Below are positions 37,215 to 44,995 of a stretch of DNA of 64,000 nucleotides, in pieces. The notes under the pieces are model-generated. The model worked only from the letters and a program-made list of their open reading frames with translations. It had not been told where the DNA came from and made no database searches. Origin of the DNA: Saprospiraceae bacterium (GTDB lineage Bacteria > Bacteroidota > Bacteroidia > Chitinophagales > Saprospiraceae); NCBI GenBank assembly GCA_021604865.1, contig BQJU01000003.1, forward strand, positions 1 through 64,000, written 5' to 3'. Within the stretch, counting starts at the first letter, position 1; each line of letters starts with the position of its first letter. The position numbers were made by a program, and so were the translations under genes.

Positions 37215-38267
37215 ATGAAAAAACGCCAACCAAAAATTAGTCTGCATATTTCAGAACCCTGTTCTGAAAATTGGGATAAGATGACTCCGGAAACAGGGGG
37301 CCGTCATTGTGACACCTGTAGTCGTACTATTATGGATTTTACCTCATTTAGCGATGCGGAACTTGCACGGTATCATCAAAAAAATCGGGGTGGGCTCTGT
37401 GGCCGATTTCGGGTTGATCAGTTGGATCACCCTATTGCGTTGCCTACTGTGCCTACTTCCTGGGAACGCTGGCGAGCCGCAGGTATTCTTGCTTCGGGAT
37501 TATTATTGAGCCAGGGAGCAGTGGGCCAAAGCACTGAGCCTCTCATACCTCCCATGCCTGCTATGGAGCAAAATATTTGTGGTCAACCGCATCATGAAAA
37601 TGCACCCTTGAATCCCAATGCAAAACCACTTACAGGTTTGGTGACAGACACTTCCGGAATGCCATTAATTGGGGCGTCTCTGATGGTCGTTGGAAGTTTC
37701 CAGGGTACTGTCACGGATATTGATGGTCGCTACCAACTGGATCGAACACATTTGCCTGATTCTTTTGCGATAACCGTTTCTTATACGGGTTATGAAACTC
37801 AAACGGTGGCTATAGATGCAGGAAAATTAACTATGAAAAATTTTTCACTTACAGTAGAAGTCACTTTAAAAGAAGCCGTTGTAATAGGATATCGAACGAT
37901 CAAATGTAAGTCCATTACAATGGGAATGGTTTCAGTTGGTGACCAGTCTCCAGAAGCTACAACCACTTCTGTTTCGGCTGACCCTGTAAATCCAGAATCT
38001 GAAATACCTTCCGTAATACTTTACCCCAATCCATTTATTTCTACCTTTCAATTGAACTGGGAAAGCACGGAAACCGGCAAATGGACAGTTAATCTTATAG
38101 ATGACCAAGGTCGGGTATTGCTTCAGGAGCAGCATAATCTGATGACAGGCTTTCAAAAGCTTGTCATAGATGCCGGTCATTTACAACTTCCTGGTGGAAG
38201 CTATTATGTCCGCCTGGAAAGTGGTCAGGGAGAAATATATACATTGCCGATAGTGAAGGGGAAATAA
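37215..38267 (+). CDS. Cys-motif membrane protein with CarboxypepD-reg domain and T9SS-like C-terminus
   Basis: The 350 residues start without a signal peptide. The first 65 residues form a known Bacteroidota N-terminal module, HISEPCSENWDKMTP and GRHCDTCSRTIMDFT plus GLCGRF, with Cys16, Cys32, Cys35 and Cys62, probably a metal-binding or redox site in the cytoplasm. A hydrophobic segment at about 86-104 (AAGILASGLLLSQGAVGQ) resembles a signal anchor. Then follow a CarboxypepD-regulatory beta-domain (LTGLVTDTSGMPLIGASLMV) and a C-terminal domain with T9SS-like motifs (VILYPNPFISTFQL, GGSYYVRLESG). A T9SS tail on a protein with an internal, not N-terminal, signal is unusual. Confidence 0.8.
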   Translation: MKKRQPKISLHISEPCSENWDKMTPETGGRHCDTCSRTIMDFTSFSDAELARYHQKNRGGLCGRFRVDQLDHPIALPTVPTSWERWRAAGILASGLLLSQGAVGQSTEPLIPPMPAMEQNICGQPHHENAPLNPNAKPLTGLVTDTSGMPLIGASLMVVGSFQGTVTDIDGRYQLDRTHLPDSFAITVSYTGYETQTVAIDAGKLTMKNFSLTVEVTLKEAVVIGYRTIKCKSITMGMVSVGDQSPEATTTSVSADPVNPESEIPSVILYPNPFISTFQLNWESTETGKWTVNLIDDQGRVLLQEQHNLMTGFQKLVIDAGHLQLPGGSYYVRLESGQGEIYTLPIVKGK

Positions 38268-38349
38268 AAATCCGATCCCTACACGCTACGAATGCTAGCT
38301 CAGGTCCTACACTTATTAGTCCGTCCTTTACAAACGGCCGTATGGCCCA

Positions 38350-38357
38350 TAGTTTTG
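38350..38357 (+). promoter_or_regulatory. Putative -7 box of the VIT-VWA gene
   Basis: TAGTTTTG fits TAnnTTTG and lies 33 bases upstream of the chosen ATG at 38,391. TTA, not TTG, lies 19 bases further upstream (38,328-38,330). It supports the start I chose, because it lies inside the frame's upstream extension. Confidence 0.45.
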
Positions 38358-38390
38358 TGGTATCCTTTTAAAATTAAAATTTTCGATACC

Positions 38391-40397
38391 ATGAAACCAA
38401 CTATTTTTTTGAGTCTTTTCTTCGCGTTAATTTTCACTGGCCAGGTACTAGCGCAAGATCATTGTAAGACCGAAGCACCCTATTTCAAAATGAACAATAC
38501 GGATGCTTCGATTGACGACCTGCCGCTCAAATCTACTGACGTAAAAGTAGACATCACCAGTACTATTGCAGATGTGACCATTTACCAAACTTATGAAAAC
38601 AAAGGAACAAAAACGCTAGAAGCAACTTACGTATTTCCGATGTCAGCGCAGGCTGCTGTGTATAATATGGAGATGCGTATTGGGGAGCGGCTATTAGTAG
38701 CTGATATACAAGAAAAAGGGCAGGCTCGGGAAGCTTACGAGCAGGCCATTTCTGAAGGAAAAACCGCTTCCCTTCTCGAGCAGGAAAGGCCCAATGTTTT
38801 CCAGATGAGTGTGGGCAATATTCTACCAGGCGACGTCATCATCATCACGCTAAAATATACAGAGTATGTACTACCCGAAGAAGGCATTTACAGCTTTGTA
38901 TTCCCAACTGTGGTTGGGCCTCGCTACAACAATCCCACAAATAACGCTCAGGCAGCCCGCTCACAATTTGCGGCAACGCCATATATGAAATCTGAAGAAA
39001 GTACGCCAGCACAGTTCAGCCTGACAGCCAGCCTATCCAGTAGTGTGCCCATTGCCGATATTCAAAGCAAGACGCACCAGCTTGAGTTTACCAATACCTC
39101 GTCCAAATTTATCGAGTTTGATTTAAAACCAGGTTCAGCTATTTCCAATAATCGGGATTTTATATTGGAGTATTCCCTACGGGGCAAACAAATAGAAAAT
39201 GGTATCCAGCTGTATGACCACGGCGATGAAAAATTCTTTATGGCTATGGTACAACCCCCAAAAACTATCGCACCTGAAGAGATTCCTCCACGGGAATATA
39301 TTTTCCTGGTAGATGTTTCGGGGTCCATGAACGGTTTCCCAATTGAGGTGACCAAAGTGCTGATGCGCAACCTCATCACCAACCTAAAACCGGATGATCG
39401 CTTTAATGTGGTATTGTTTGAGTCGAGTGCCAAGGTGTTGGCCAATGAATCGCTGACAGCGAGTGAGGCCAATATCAACAAAGCGGTTCAATTCTTTAAC
39501 CAGGCGCGAGGTGGCGGCGGCACCCGAATGATTCATGGCCTAAAAACAGCATTGAACTTACCCCGCCATTCGGAGGCATTATCCCGTTCCGTAATCGTAG
39601 TGACGGATGGTTATGTCACCGTAGAGAAAGAAGCGATGGACCTGATCAAAAGCCGCCTGGATGAAATGAACGTTTTTGCCTTTGGTATCGGCAGTAGTGT
39701 CAACCGCTATTTGATAGAAGGGCTGGCTAAAGTCGGGCAGGGTTTGCCATTTATCATCACCAATAAAAAAGAGGCTGCGCCTATCGCTGACCGTTTTAGA
39801 AAATACATTCAGACACCCGTGCTCTCCAATATTTCAGTGGATTACAAGGGTTTGGATGTTTACGATCTCAATTATGAAAAATTTCCTGATTTGCTTTCAG
39901 AAAGGCCCCTCGTCATTACCGGCAAATACCGCGGTGATGCAAAAGGACAAATCGTGGTAAAGGGTTATTCCGGCAAGCGCAGGATCACCCAAAAAATCAA
40001 AATCGACGAAGCACAATTATCTGACGATCACAACGCTATCCGTTACCTATGGGCAAGAGAAAAAATCGGCCTCCTGGATGACTATGACAATTATCAGAAT
40101 AATGATGAATCTGCCAAAGCAGCCGTAACAAGCCTTGGCCTCAAGTACAACCTGATGACCGCCTACACTTCATTTGTAGCTATTGAAAAAATTGTACGCC
40201 GGGTAGATGACCAAGAGGTCGTGAGTGTAAAACAAGCACTGCCTTTGCCGGAAGGCGTCAGTGAATATGCGGTAGGTGCCGACTTTGACTTGAGTGGTGT
40301 ATTCGAAGCAGCAAGCCCTTTGGCCTGGACTAAGTTCTTGTGGTTAATCCCGTTTTTAATGATTGGTTTGTTCGCCTACTTCAAGTTTAAATCGTAG
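38391..40397 (+). CDS. VIT and VWA domain protein
   Basis: The 668 residues comprise a signal peptide (to about 22, ending VLAQ), a VIT domain (about 30-160; STDVKVDITSTIADVTIYQT, YVFPMSAQAAVYNMEMRI, EKGQAREAYEQAISEGKTAS), a von Willebrand A domain (about 300-470) with the metal-ion site DVSGSMNG, TDGYVT and a Thr in between, and a C-terminal membrane helix (WLIPFLMIGLFAYFKF). It resembles bacterial inter-alpha-trypsin-inhibitor-like proteins, which bind partners through VWA. The C-terminal helix should anchor it in the inner membrane with the VWA in the periplasm. I chose the ATG at 38,391; the frame is open 33 codons further upstream without signal-peptide features. Confidence 0.9.
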   Translation: MKPTIFLSLFFALIFTGQVLAQDHCKTEAPYFKMNNTDASIDDLPLKSTDVKVDITSTIADVTIYQTYENKGTKTLEATYVFPMSAQAAVYNMEMRIGERLLVADIQEKGQAREAYEQAISEGKTASLLEQERPNVFQMSVGNILPGDVIIITLKYTEYVLPEEGIYSFVFPTVVGPRYNNPTNNAQAARSQFAATPYMKSEESTPAQFSLTASLSSSVPIADIQSKTHQLEFTNTSSKFIEFDLKPGSAISNNRDFILEYSLRGKQIENGIQLYDHGDEKFFMAMVQPPKTIAPEEIPPREYIFLVDVSGSMNGFPIEVTKVLMRNLITNLKPDDRFNVVLFESSAKVLANESLTASEANINKAVQFFNQARGGGGTRMIHGLKTALNLPRHSEALSRSVIVVTDGYVTVEKEAMDLIKSRLDEMNVFAFGIGSSVNRYLIEGLAKVGQGLPFIITNKKEAAPIADRFRKYIQTPVLSNISVDYKGLDVYDLNYEKFPDLLSERPLVITGKYRGDAKGQIVVKGYSGKRRITQKIKIDEAQLSDDHNAIRYLWAREKIGLLDDYDNYQNNDESAKAAVTSLGLKYNLMTAYTSFVAIEKIVRRVDDQEVVSVKQALPLPEGVSEYAVGADFDLSGVFEAASPLAWTKFLWLIPFLMIGLFAYFKFKS

Positions 40398-40403
40398 CCC
40401 TTT

Positions 40404-40476
40404 TTTAGAGCATGTTTGGAGGCCATTTGGTTGCAAAGGATCACTTTTCGCTACAAAAGCCGGCCTCCAAACATGA
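40404..40476. repeat. Short perfect-armed palindrome, repeat family 2
   Basis: CATGTTTGGAGGCC (40,411-40,424) is complementary to GGCCTCCAAACATG (40,462-40,475) over all 14 positions. The interior (TTTTCGCTACAAAAGCC) recurs in the element at 49,340-49,570, where 27 of 28 bases at the right end match. It is probably an internally deleted version of that larger element. It lies directly after the VIT-VWA gene and could end its transcript. Confidence 0.8.
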
Positions 40477-40506
40477 TGTAAGCCCGCTCATTGAAAAATA
40501 AAAGTT

Positions 40507-41529
40507 ATGAATCATATTCTGATATACATAGGGTTTTTGGGAATGCTGCTTTTTATACACGGCTGCCTCCCCAATGAACCTATCCCCGAAAGCGTAGAAA
40601 CAATAAAAATTGCCCCCAACCAAGACCAGGTTTCCCTGACTTTCATCCTGGGAGAGGATGGCGAAAACGGCAATCAATTTTACAAAAGAGCCAATTATTA
40701 CTACCAGATGCATCCGACGGATAAGACGGATTACGTAGTTTATCAATGTCGGTCTTTACAGGAAGTGAAGGATTATTTGGAAAGCTTCTCTCAGCCACTC
40801 TCTCTCATTAATCTGGTTTCGCATGGAAATCCGTGGCAGGGCCTGAGTGTCCCGATCCTGAAAGATGGAGAAAGAAGTAGCTATACAAATCTAAAACTGG
40901 CTTTTGACAGGCAATTGATCAGCCCGGTAAGGACACCGGCGTTGACTGCTGAAACGAGGGTGAATATAGTGAGCTGTGGCGTTGGGCAGGATGAAAAATT
41001 GGTCGGCCAGTTGGAACGATTTTTTGAATTTCATTCAGGAGATCATCCGGTGGTTATTGCAAGTGAACACTATATCAATTTTGGAGAAAAGCTTAAAAAA
41101 TATACATCGAAGTATTATTTTGTTACTTCAAAATACGAATATGCCGATCAGACCATGATTCCCAATCGCCTTACTGGCAAGTATCGAGAAGCCGGTATTG
41201 ATTGGTCTGAGGCTTACACCAAATCTGCTGAAGATAACCCAGGTAGTGCTTACCGTTATCATTTTCGCATGGCCGTAAATTGGACGGTGCTTTTTGACAA
41301 TAAAAGAGAAATAGATAAAATCCAATCAGAGTCGGATCTGGTTCATTGGATGAAATCCCAAGAAAAATTGAACAATGCGCTGGAGGAAATGGACCTCACC
41401 TTTCAGGATTTTCATTGGGCCTATTTTCAGGCGGGAACGGATAAAGATGTTGCATTAAAAATCAGAGGCTTTTGTAATGTCGATGGAATAATGGTAAACG
41501 TTGCTGAAAGAAATCAAACATGTTTTTGA
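40507..41529 (+). CDS. Lipoprotein with a caspase-like His/Cys pair
   Basis: No named family is recognised. A lipoprotein signal peptide (FIHGC, Cys20) precedes 320 residues. The segments LINLVSHGNPWQGL (His106) and VNIVSCGVGQDEKL (Cys157) have the strand-His-Gly and strand-Cys pattern of clan CD cysteine peptidases (caspase, gingipain, CHAT), at a plausible spacing of 51 residues. The C-terminal half has conserved-looking YRYHFRMAVNW and no clear domain. If it is a peptidase it would act on the periplasmic or outer face of a membrane. The resemblance is by eye only. It sits between the VIT-VWA gene and a convergent XRE regulator, six bases from the latter's stop. Confidence 0.6.
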   Translation: MNHILIYIGFLGMLLFIHGCLPNEPIPESVETIKIAPNQDQVSLTFILGEDGENGNQFYKRANYYYQMHPTDKTDYVVYQCRSLQEVKDYLESFSQPLSLINLVSHGNPWQGLSVPILKDGERSSYTNLKLAFDRQLISPVRTPALTAETRVNIVSCGVGQDEKLVGQLERFFEFHSGDHPVVIASEHYINFGEKLKKYTSKYYFVTSKYEYADQTMIPNRLTGKYREAGIDWSEAYTKSAEDNPGSAYRYHFRMAVNWTVLFDNKREIDKIQSESDLVHWMKSQEKLNNALEEMDLTFQDFHWAYFQAGTDKDVALKIRGFCNVDGIMVNVAERNQTCF

Positions 41530-41534
41530 TCCAT

Positions 41535-41942
41535 TCACGTCAACAACCCCATTTCCCGAGCCAAGTCCGGAGTTTCTTTACAGATGATCCTTTCCAGATC
41601 TGCTACTCGTTTGTCCTGTAGTTCAACCAGACGATCCAGCGTATGGATTTGTTTTTGCAGTTGATCGCGGGTAGTTTCATAGCGCTCTTTGTAATCAGGC
41701 TCATGTAACAAGGCTACCTCAGTTTTATCAAGCCACATCTTTCCTTTCCCAGTTAATAACCAGCGTGCATTGAGATTTGGAAAAGCCAAAACAAGAGCTT
41801 CGAGTGTGTCGCTTCGAATTGTGCTGGTATTCGCATTGACAATTCTTGAAATCACAGCATTGTGCACGCCTGTTTTAGCTGCTAATTTCGTCTGTGACCC
41901 AGCAGTTTCACTTAACACCTTAATTCTTTCTGAAATAGCCAT
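41535..41942 (-). CDS. XRE-family DNA-binding protein with coiled-coil tail
   Basis: The 135 residues start with a helix-turn-helix of the Cro/CI type (ERIKVLSETAGSQTKLAAKT, then GVHNAVISRIVNANTSTI) and the motif LNARWLLTGKGKMW that follows the HTH in many Bacteroidota repressors. The C-terminal 60 residues (RDQLQKQIHTLDRLVELQDK) form a coiled coil suitable for dimerisation. There is no peptidase domain. It has a divergent spacer of 441 bases on its upstream side, with a forward promoter-like box; autoregulation and control of that side are plausible. Confidence 0.88.
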   Translation of the reverse strand: MAISERIKVLSETAGSQTKLAAKTGVHNAVISRIVNANTSTIRSDTLEALVLAFPNLNARWLLTGKGKMWLDKTEVALLHEPDYKERYETTRDQLQKQIHTLDRLVELQDKRVADLERIICKETPDLAREMGLLT

Positions 41943-42022
41943 TTATATATGTAAAATTAAAAAATCAAACATTATTATTAAGTTTGTTGGCCGAATAATT
42001 GATTTTTTGTGATTATTTGATA

Positions 42023-42030
42023 TATATTTG
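42023..42030 (+). promoter_or_regulatory. Putative forward -7 box beside the XRE gene
   Basis: TATATTTG fits TAnnTTTG, and TTG at 41,999-42,001 lies 21 bases upstream. It points away from the XRE gene into a stretch without a reading frame. Confidence 0.4.
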
Positions 42031-42274
42031 CGACACCTCGCAAAATTTTTTCAGCCAAACAAATATAAGTAAAATTGTTTAGCATAGCTAATAGGCTAGT
42101 CCTATTTCTATTATGCACTTTCCACGGATATGGCAGGCTCCGTAACACCACGCTATTGTCTAATTGCAAATAGAAGGCTTGATTTTGCACAACAGGCCTT
42201 ATTCATTCGAAAACCAGCGACGGGTATTTTAAGGAGTTCAAGCAGTTAATGCGAGGGCAATAGTGCTGTTATTT

Positions 42275-42330
42275 GGCCAGGTCAAGCGCCCCCTCTTTTT
42301 TGGTATCGGGGGTGCCAGCCTGGCCGTTTT
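42275..42330 (+). terminator. Strong hairpin with T tract
   Basis: GGCCAGG (42,275-42,281) pairs with CCTGGCC (42,319-42,325), with an inner CCCCC/GGGGG stem, and is followed by GTTTTTAG. The T tract is on the plus strand, so it ends a forward transcript, not the VWA gene that approaches from the other side. Confidence 0.55.
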
Positions 42331-42383
42331 TAGGGTAATTAATTGCCGTTTGGAAGGAACCTTTATGAGCGTTAGTTTGGACG

Positions 42384-44177
42384 TTAATCACTTTTCATTT
42401 GTTCTTTTGGCATCAGGACCTCTGCCAATCCTGTCAATCTAACAAACTCTGCCCGATAACCTTCTCTGTCATCGCCTTTTGCAGAGATGGCCAATTTTGA
42501 AATTAAATTAAAATCGGTGGTGCCTTTGTATTGGGAATCTCTAAGTGTCATTCCAAAAGCGGCTACTGCTGCGGAAAACCGGTAATTATCCGAGCTTTTT
42601 TGCCACTTTAAATCCCGGTTTTCAACCGTTAATGTGAGCAGCTTGCTAACCGTTCCCGTGGGCTCTTTGTAACGCAATTTGATGGTCATCCATTCTGGAT
42701 ATTGTTGAGCGGTGGGCAGCGTAGTCACACTTTGGTATTTCAATTCGTCTACCTTTCCGGCCAGCGTATTATTGGCACCTACGGGTATGATTTCGTATAA
42801 AGCAGTCACGGTATGTCCGGCACCAATTTCTCCGGCATCTTTGGTATCATCATTAAAATCTTCCTTCTTGAGTATGCGATTTTCATAACCTATCAGGCGA
42901 TAAGCATGAACCTTTGCCGGGTTAAACTCAATCTGAATTTTCACGTCTTTGGCTATCGTGAATAACGTTCCCGAAAACTCATTAACCAATACCTTTTTTG
43001 CCTCAAAAAGATTGTCGATATAGGCATAATTGCCATTGCCTTTATCTGCCAGTTTTTCCATTGTTGCATCTTTGTAATTGCCAGTGCCAAAACCAAGGAC
43101 AGACAAAAAGATACCTCCATTGCGCTTTTCTTCGATTAAATTAACCAGGCCAGATTCACTACTCACGCCAATATTAAAATCGCCATCTGTTGCCAGAATG
43201 ATCCGGTTGTTGCCCTCAGCCATAAAATTTTCCTGCGCTATCTGGTATGCCAGCCGAATACCCTCTGCTCCAGCGGTACTGCCTCCAGGGTATAGGCTGT
43301 TGATTGCCTGCATGATTTTTTCTTTTTCACTGCCCGGTGTAGCCGGTAATACCAGGCCTGAACTTCCGGCATAAACGACAATGGCAATCCGGTCTTTGGC
43401 ATCCAGTTGTCCAACCAATAGTTTAAAGGCATTCTTGAGTAAGGGCAATTTGTTGTTATCCTGCATTGATCCAGATACGTCGATCAAAAAAACCAGATTG
43501 CTGGGTGGGACTTCACCTTGAGCCAATTCTTTTCCTTGTAAACCAAGATGCAAAAGTTTGTGCTCCATATTCCAGGGGCAATCGGCCATTTCTGTACTGA
43601 TGGAAAACGGTTGCTCCCCATCTGGTTGGGCATAATCGTAGTCGAAATAATTGATGAATTCCTCAATGCGAACAGATCCTTTCGGAGGGAGTTGACCCTG
43701 AGACAACATGCGCCGCACATTGGCATAAGAAGCCCGATCCACATCAACGGAAAAAGTAGACAATGCATGATCCGTGACTAGCTGAAAATCGTTTTCTACA
43801 ATGTGGTCGTAAGTTTCTGTATTTCCATCATCCCAGTTGTCTCGTCGGCTAGGTTTGGGGGGCACCGGCGCGGGAGGAGCTTGTATCGACAAATCTCTTT
43901 CAATACTCTGGTTGGAAAATTCAAGTTCTTTTTCTTCCATAAATTCTTCTCTGGGAATTTCTTCATATACCGGTGGTGGCGGCGGTGGCGGTGGTGGCGC
44001 GTCAACAGTACGTGGCACTTCAATGCGGTGTTTTTCTACTGTAGGCGTTTGAGCAGATGGCGTTTGTTCCTGTTGAGCTATGCCACGCTGATTAGCAGAA
44101 CGCCTATTTTCCTGGCAGGCAGAAAAAAGGAGTAAAAAGCCTAATAATACACTTAGGCATAAGGTTTTCTTTTCCAT
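42384..44177 (-). CDS. YfbK-like VWA lipoprotein
   Basis: The 597 residues start with a lipoprotein signal peptide (LLFSAC, Cys21). A disordered region of about 120 residues includes a run of nine prolines (about 61-69). The YfbK-type core follows: TFSVDVDRASYANVRRML, GSVRIEEFINYFDYDY, then a VWA domain with LVFLIDVSGSMQDNNKL (metal-ion site), ATDGDFNIG and GNYAYIDNLFEAKKVL, and a C-terminal DUF3520-type domain (SSDNYRFSAAVAAFGMTLRD). Relatives are outer- or inner-membrane lipoproteins of unknown role. Glycine codon complements make the proline run a GC-rich tract in DNA. It is divergent from yjbQ. Confidence 0.93.
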   Translation of the reverse strand: MEKKTLCLSVLLGFLLLFSACQENRRSANQRGIAQQEQTPSAQTPTVEKHRIEVPRTVDAPPPPPPPPPVYEEIPREEFMEEKELEFSNQSIERDLSIQAPPAPVPPKPSRRDNWDDGNTETYDHIVENDFQLVTDHALSTFSVDVDRASYANVRRMLSQGQLPPKGSVRIEEFINYFDYDYAQPDGEQPFSISTEMADCPWNMEHKLLHLGLQGKELAQGEVPPSNLVFLIDVSGSMQDNNKLPLLKNAFKLLVGQLDAKDRIAIVVYAGSSGLVLPATPGSEKEKIMQAINSLYPGGSTAGAEGIRLAYQIAQENFMAEGNNRIILATDGDFNIGVSSESGLVNLIEEKRNGGIFLSVLGFGTGNYKDATMEKLADKGNGNYAYIDNLFEAKKVLVNEFSGTLFTIAKDVKIQIEFNPAKVHAYRLIGYENRILKKEDFNDDTKDAGEIGAGHTVTALYEIIPVGANNTLAGKVDELKYQSVTTLPTAQQYPEWMTIKLRYKEPTGTVSKLLTLTVENRDLKWQKSSDNYRFSAAVAAFGMTLRDSQYKGTTDFNLISKLAISAKGDDREGYRAEFVRLTGLAEVLMPKEQMKSD

Positions 44178-44342
44178 AATATCTGGTTTTTATTCAGGAG
44201 ATGCTGATAGGATAGAAAATGGCGGGCAGGGTTCAAAAATGACTATCTCCAACTGTATTTTACTTACTTTCAAAAAAATTGTGACCAATGCATACAAACC
44301 TCCGTCTTTCTAATTATGTTGTTTGTCTTAAAACCAAAACAA

Positions 44343-44753
44343 ATGATTAAACAAGTTGAATTTAGCCTTAAGCCCTATGCCCGAGGTTACCACATCATAA
44401 CCCAGGAAGTCGTTGAACAATTGCCCGGCTTACCGCGTATGGGTCTGTTGCACCTTTTTATAAAACACACCTCAGCCGGCTTGGCTGTCAATGAAAATGC
44501 TGATCCATCCGTACTGAAAGATTTTGAGGCTATTTTTAATCACCTGGTTCCCGAAAATCTACCCTTTCTGGAACACACCATTGAAGGCCCAGACGACATG
44601 CCCGCGCACATCAAGGCTGCTATGATTGGTTCTTCTGTCACCATTCCTATTACCAATGGGCAGTTGAATCTAGGTATTTGGCAGGGAATCTATCTCTGTG
44701 AATTTCGAAACCAGGCGCGAAGCAGAACGCTGGTGGCTACGATATATGACTAA
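44343..44753 (+). CDS. yjbQ: YjbQ-family protein (secondary thiamine-phosphate synthase enzyme family)
   Basis: The 136 residues match the UPF0047/YjbQ family throughout: KQVEFSLKPYARGYHIIT, LLHLFIKHTSAGLAVNENAD, FEAIFNHLVPENLPFLEHT, EGPDDMPAHIKAAMIGSSVT and LGIWQGIYLCEFRN. The conserved His and Glu residues may bind a metal. Members complement thiamine-phosphate synthase mutants weakly, but their true function is not established. The ATG at 44,343 (MIKQVEF) fits the family better than the one 27 bases upstream. It is cytosolic and stands alone. Confidence 0.95.
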   Translation: MIKQVEFSLKPYARGYHIITQEVVEQLPGLPRMGLLHLFIKHTSAGLAVNENADPSVLKDFEAIFNHLVPENLPFLEHTIEGPDDMPAHIKAAMIGSSVTIPITNGQLNLGIWQGIYLCEFRNQARSRTLVATIYD

Positions 44754-44855
44754 AAATTGGTGCCTTTTAGATCTTGTGACATTAAAAAATTGTTAAAATG
44801 TAACTTAATGCCGCCGCCATAACGTTTATAACTTTCTTACTATACAGAAATAGTA

Positions 44856-44863
44856 TAGTTTTG
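44856..44863 (+). promoter_or_regulatory. Putative -7 box of the DUF5686 gene
   Basis: TAGTTTTG fits TAnnTTTG. It lies in a small inverted repeat (ACTATACAGAAATAGTATAGT, 44,840-44,860, interrupted in its centre) that could be an operator. It is 133 bases upstream of the ATG. No TTG lies at the expected spacing. Confidence 0.4.
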
Positions 44864-44995
44864 TTCCAAAGTTGATAAACTAATCCCCCCAACACCTGTT
44901 TACAGTTACTATTTACGAAACCACTCTTTATCGCGAACAACACCTTGCTTTTCTATTAATTAAAAGTCGACACACGTGGTTGACAAAATCGGCAA

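Larger units (their letters stand above)
41943..42383. other. Intergenic region with a possible untranslated transcript
   Basis: The region lacks a coding frame of any size. It contains a forward -7-like box TATATTTG (42,023-42,030) and, about 250 bases later, a strong hairpin with a T tract (42,275-42,330). Together they could delimit a small RNA divergent from the XRE gene. The remainder may be a decayed gene; I recognise nothing in it. Confidence 0.4.

Noticed and set aside
38285-38345. GCTAGCTCAGG-like sequence resembling a synthetic promoter
   Set aside because: The resemblance is partial and spacing of promoter boxes is absent; a chance match is more likely.
41978-42190. 70-codon minus-strand frame upstream of the XRE gene
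   Set aside because: No start context, domain or plausible composition.
43970-44010. GGTGGC-rich simple repeat as a possible variable tract
   Set aside because: It encodes an in-frame proline run in the VWA lipoprotein, and the units are triplet-based, so the frame would not change.
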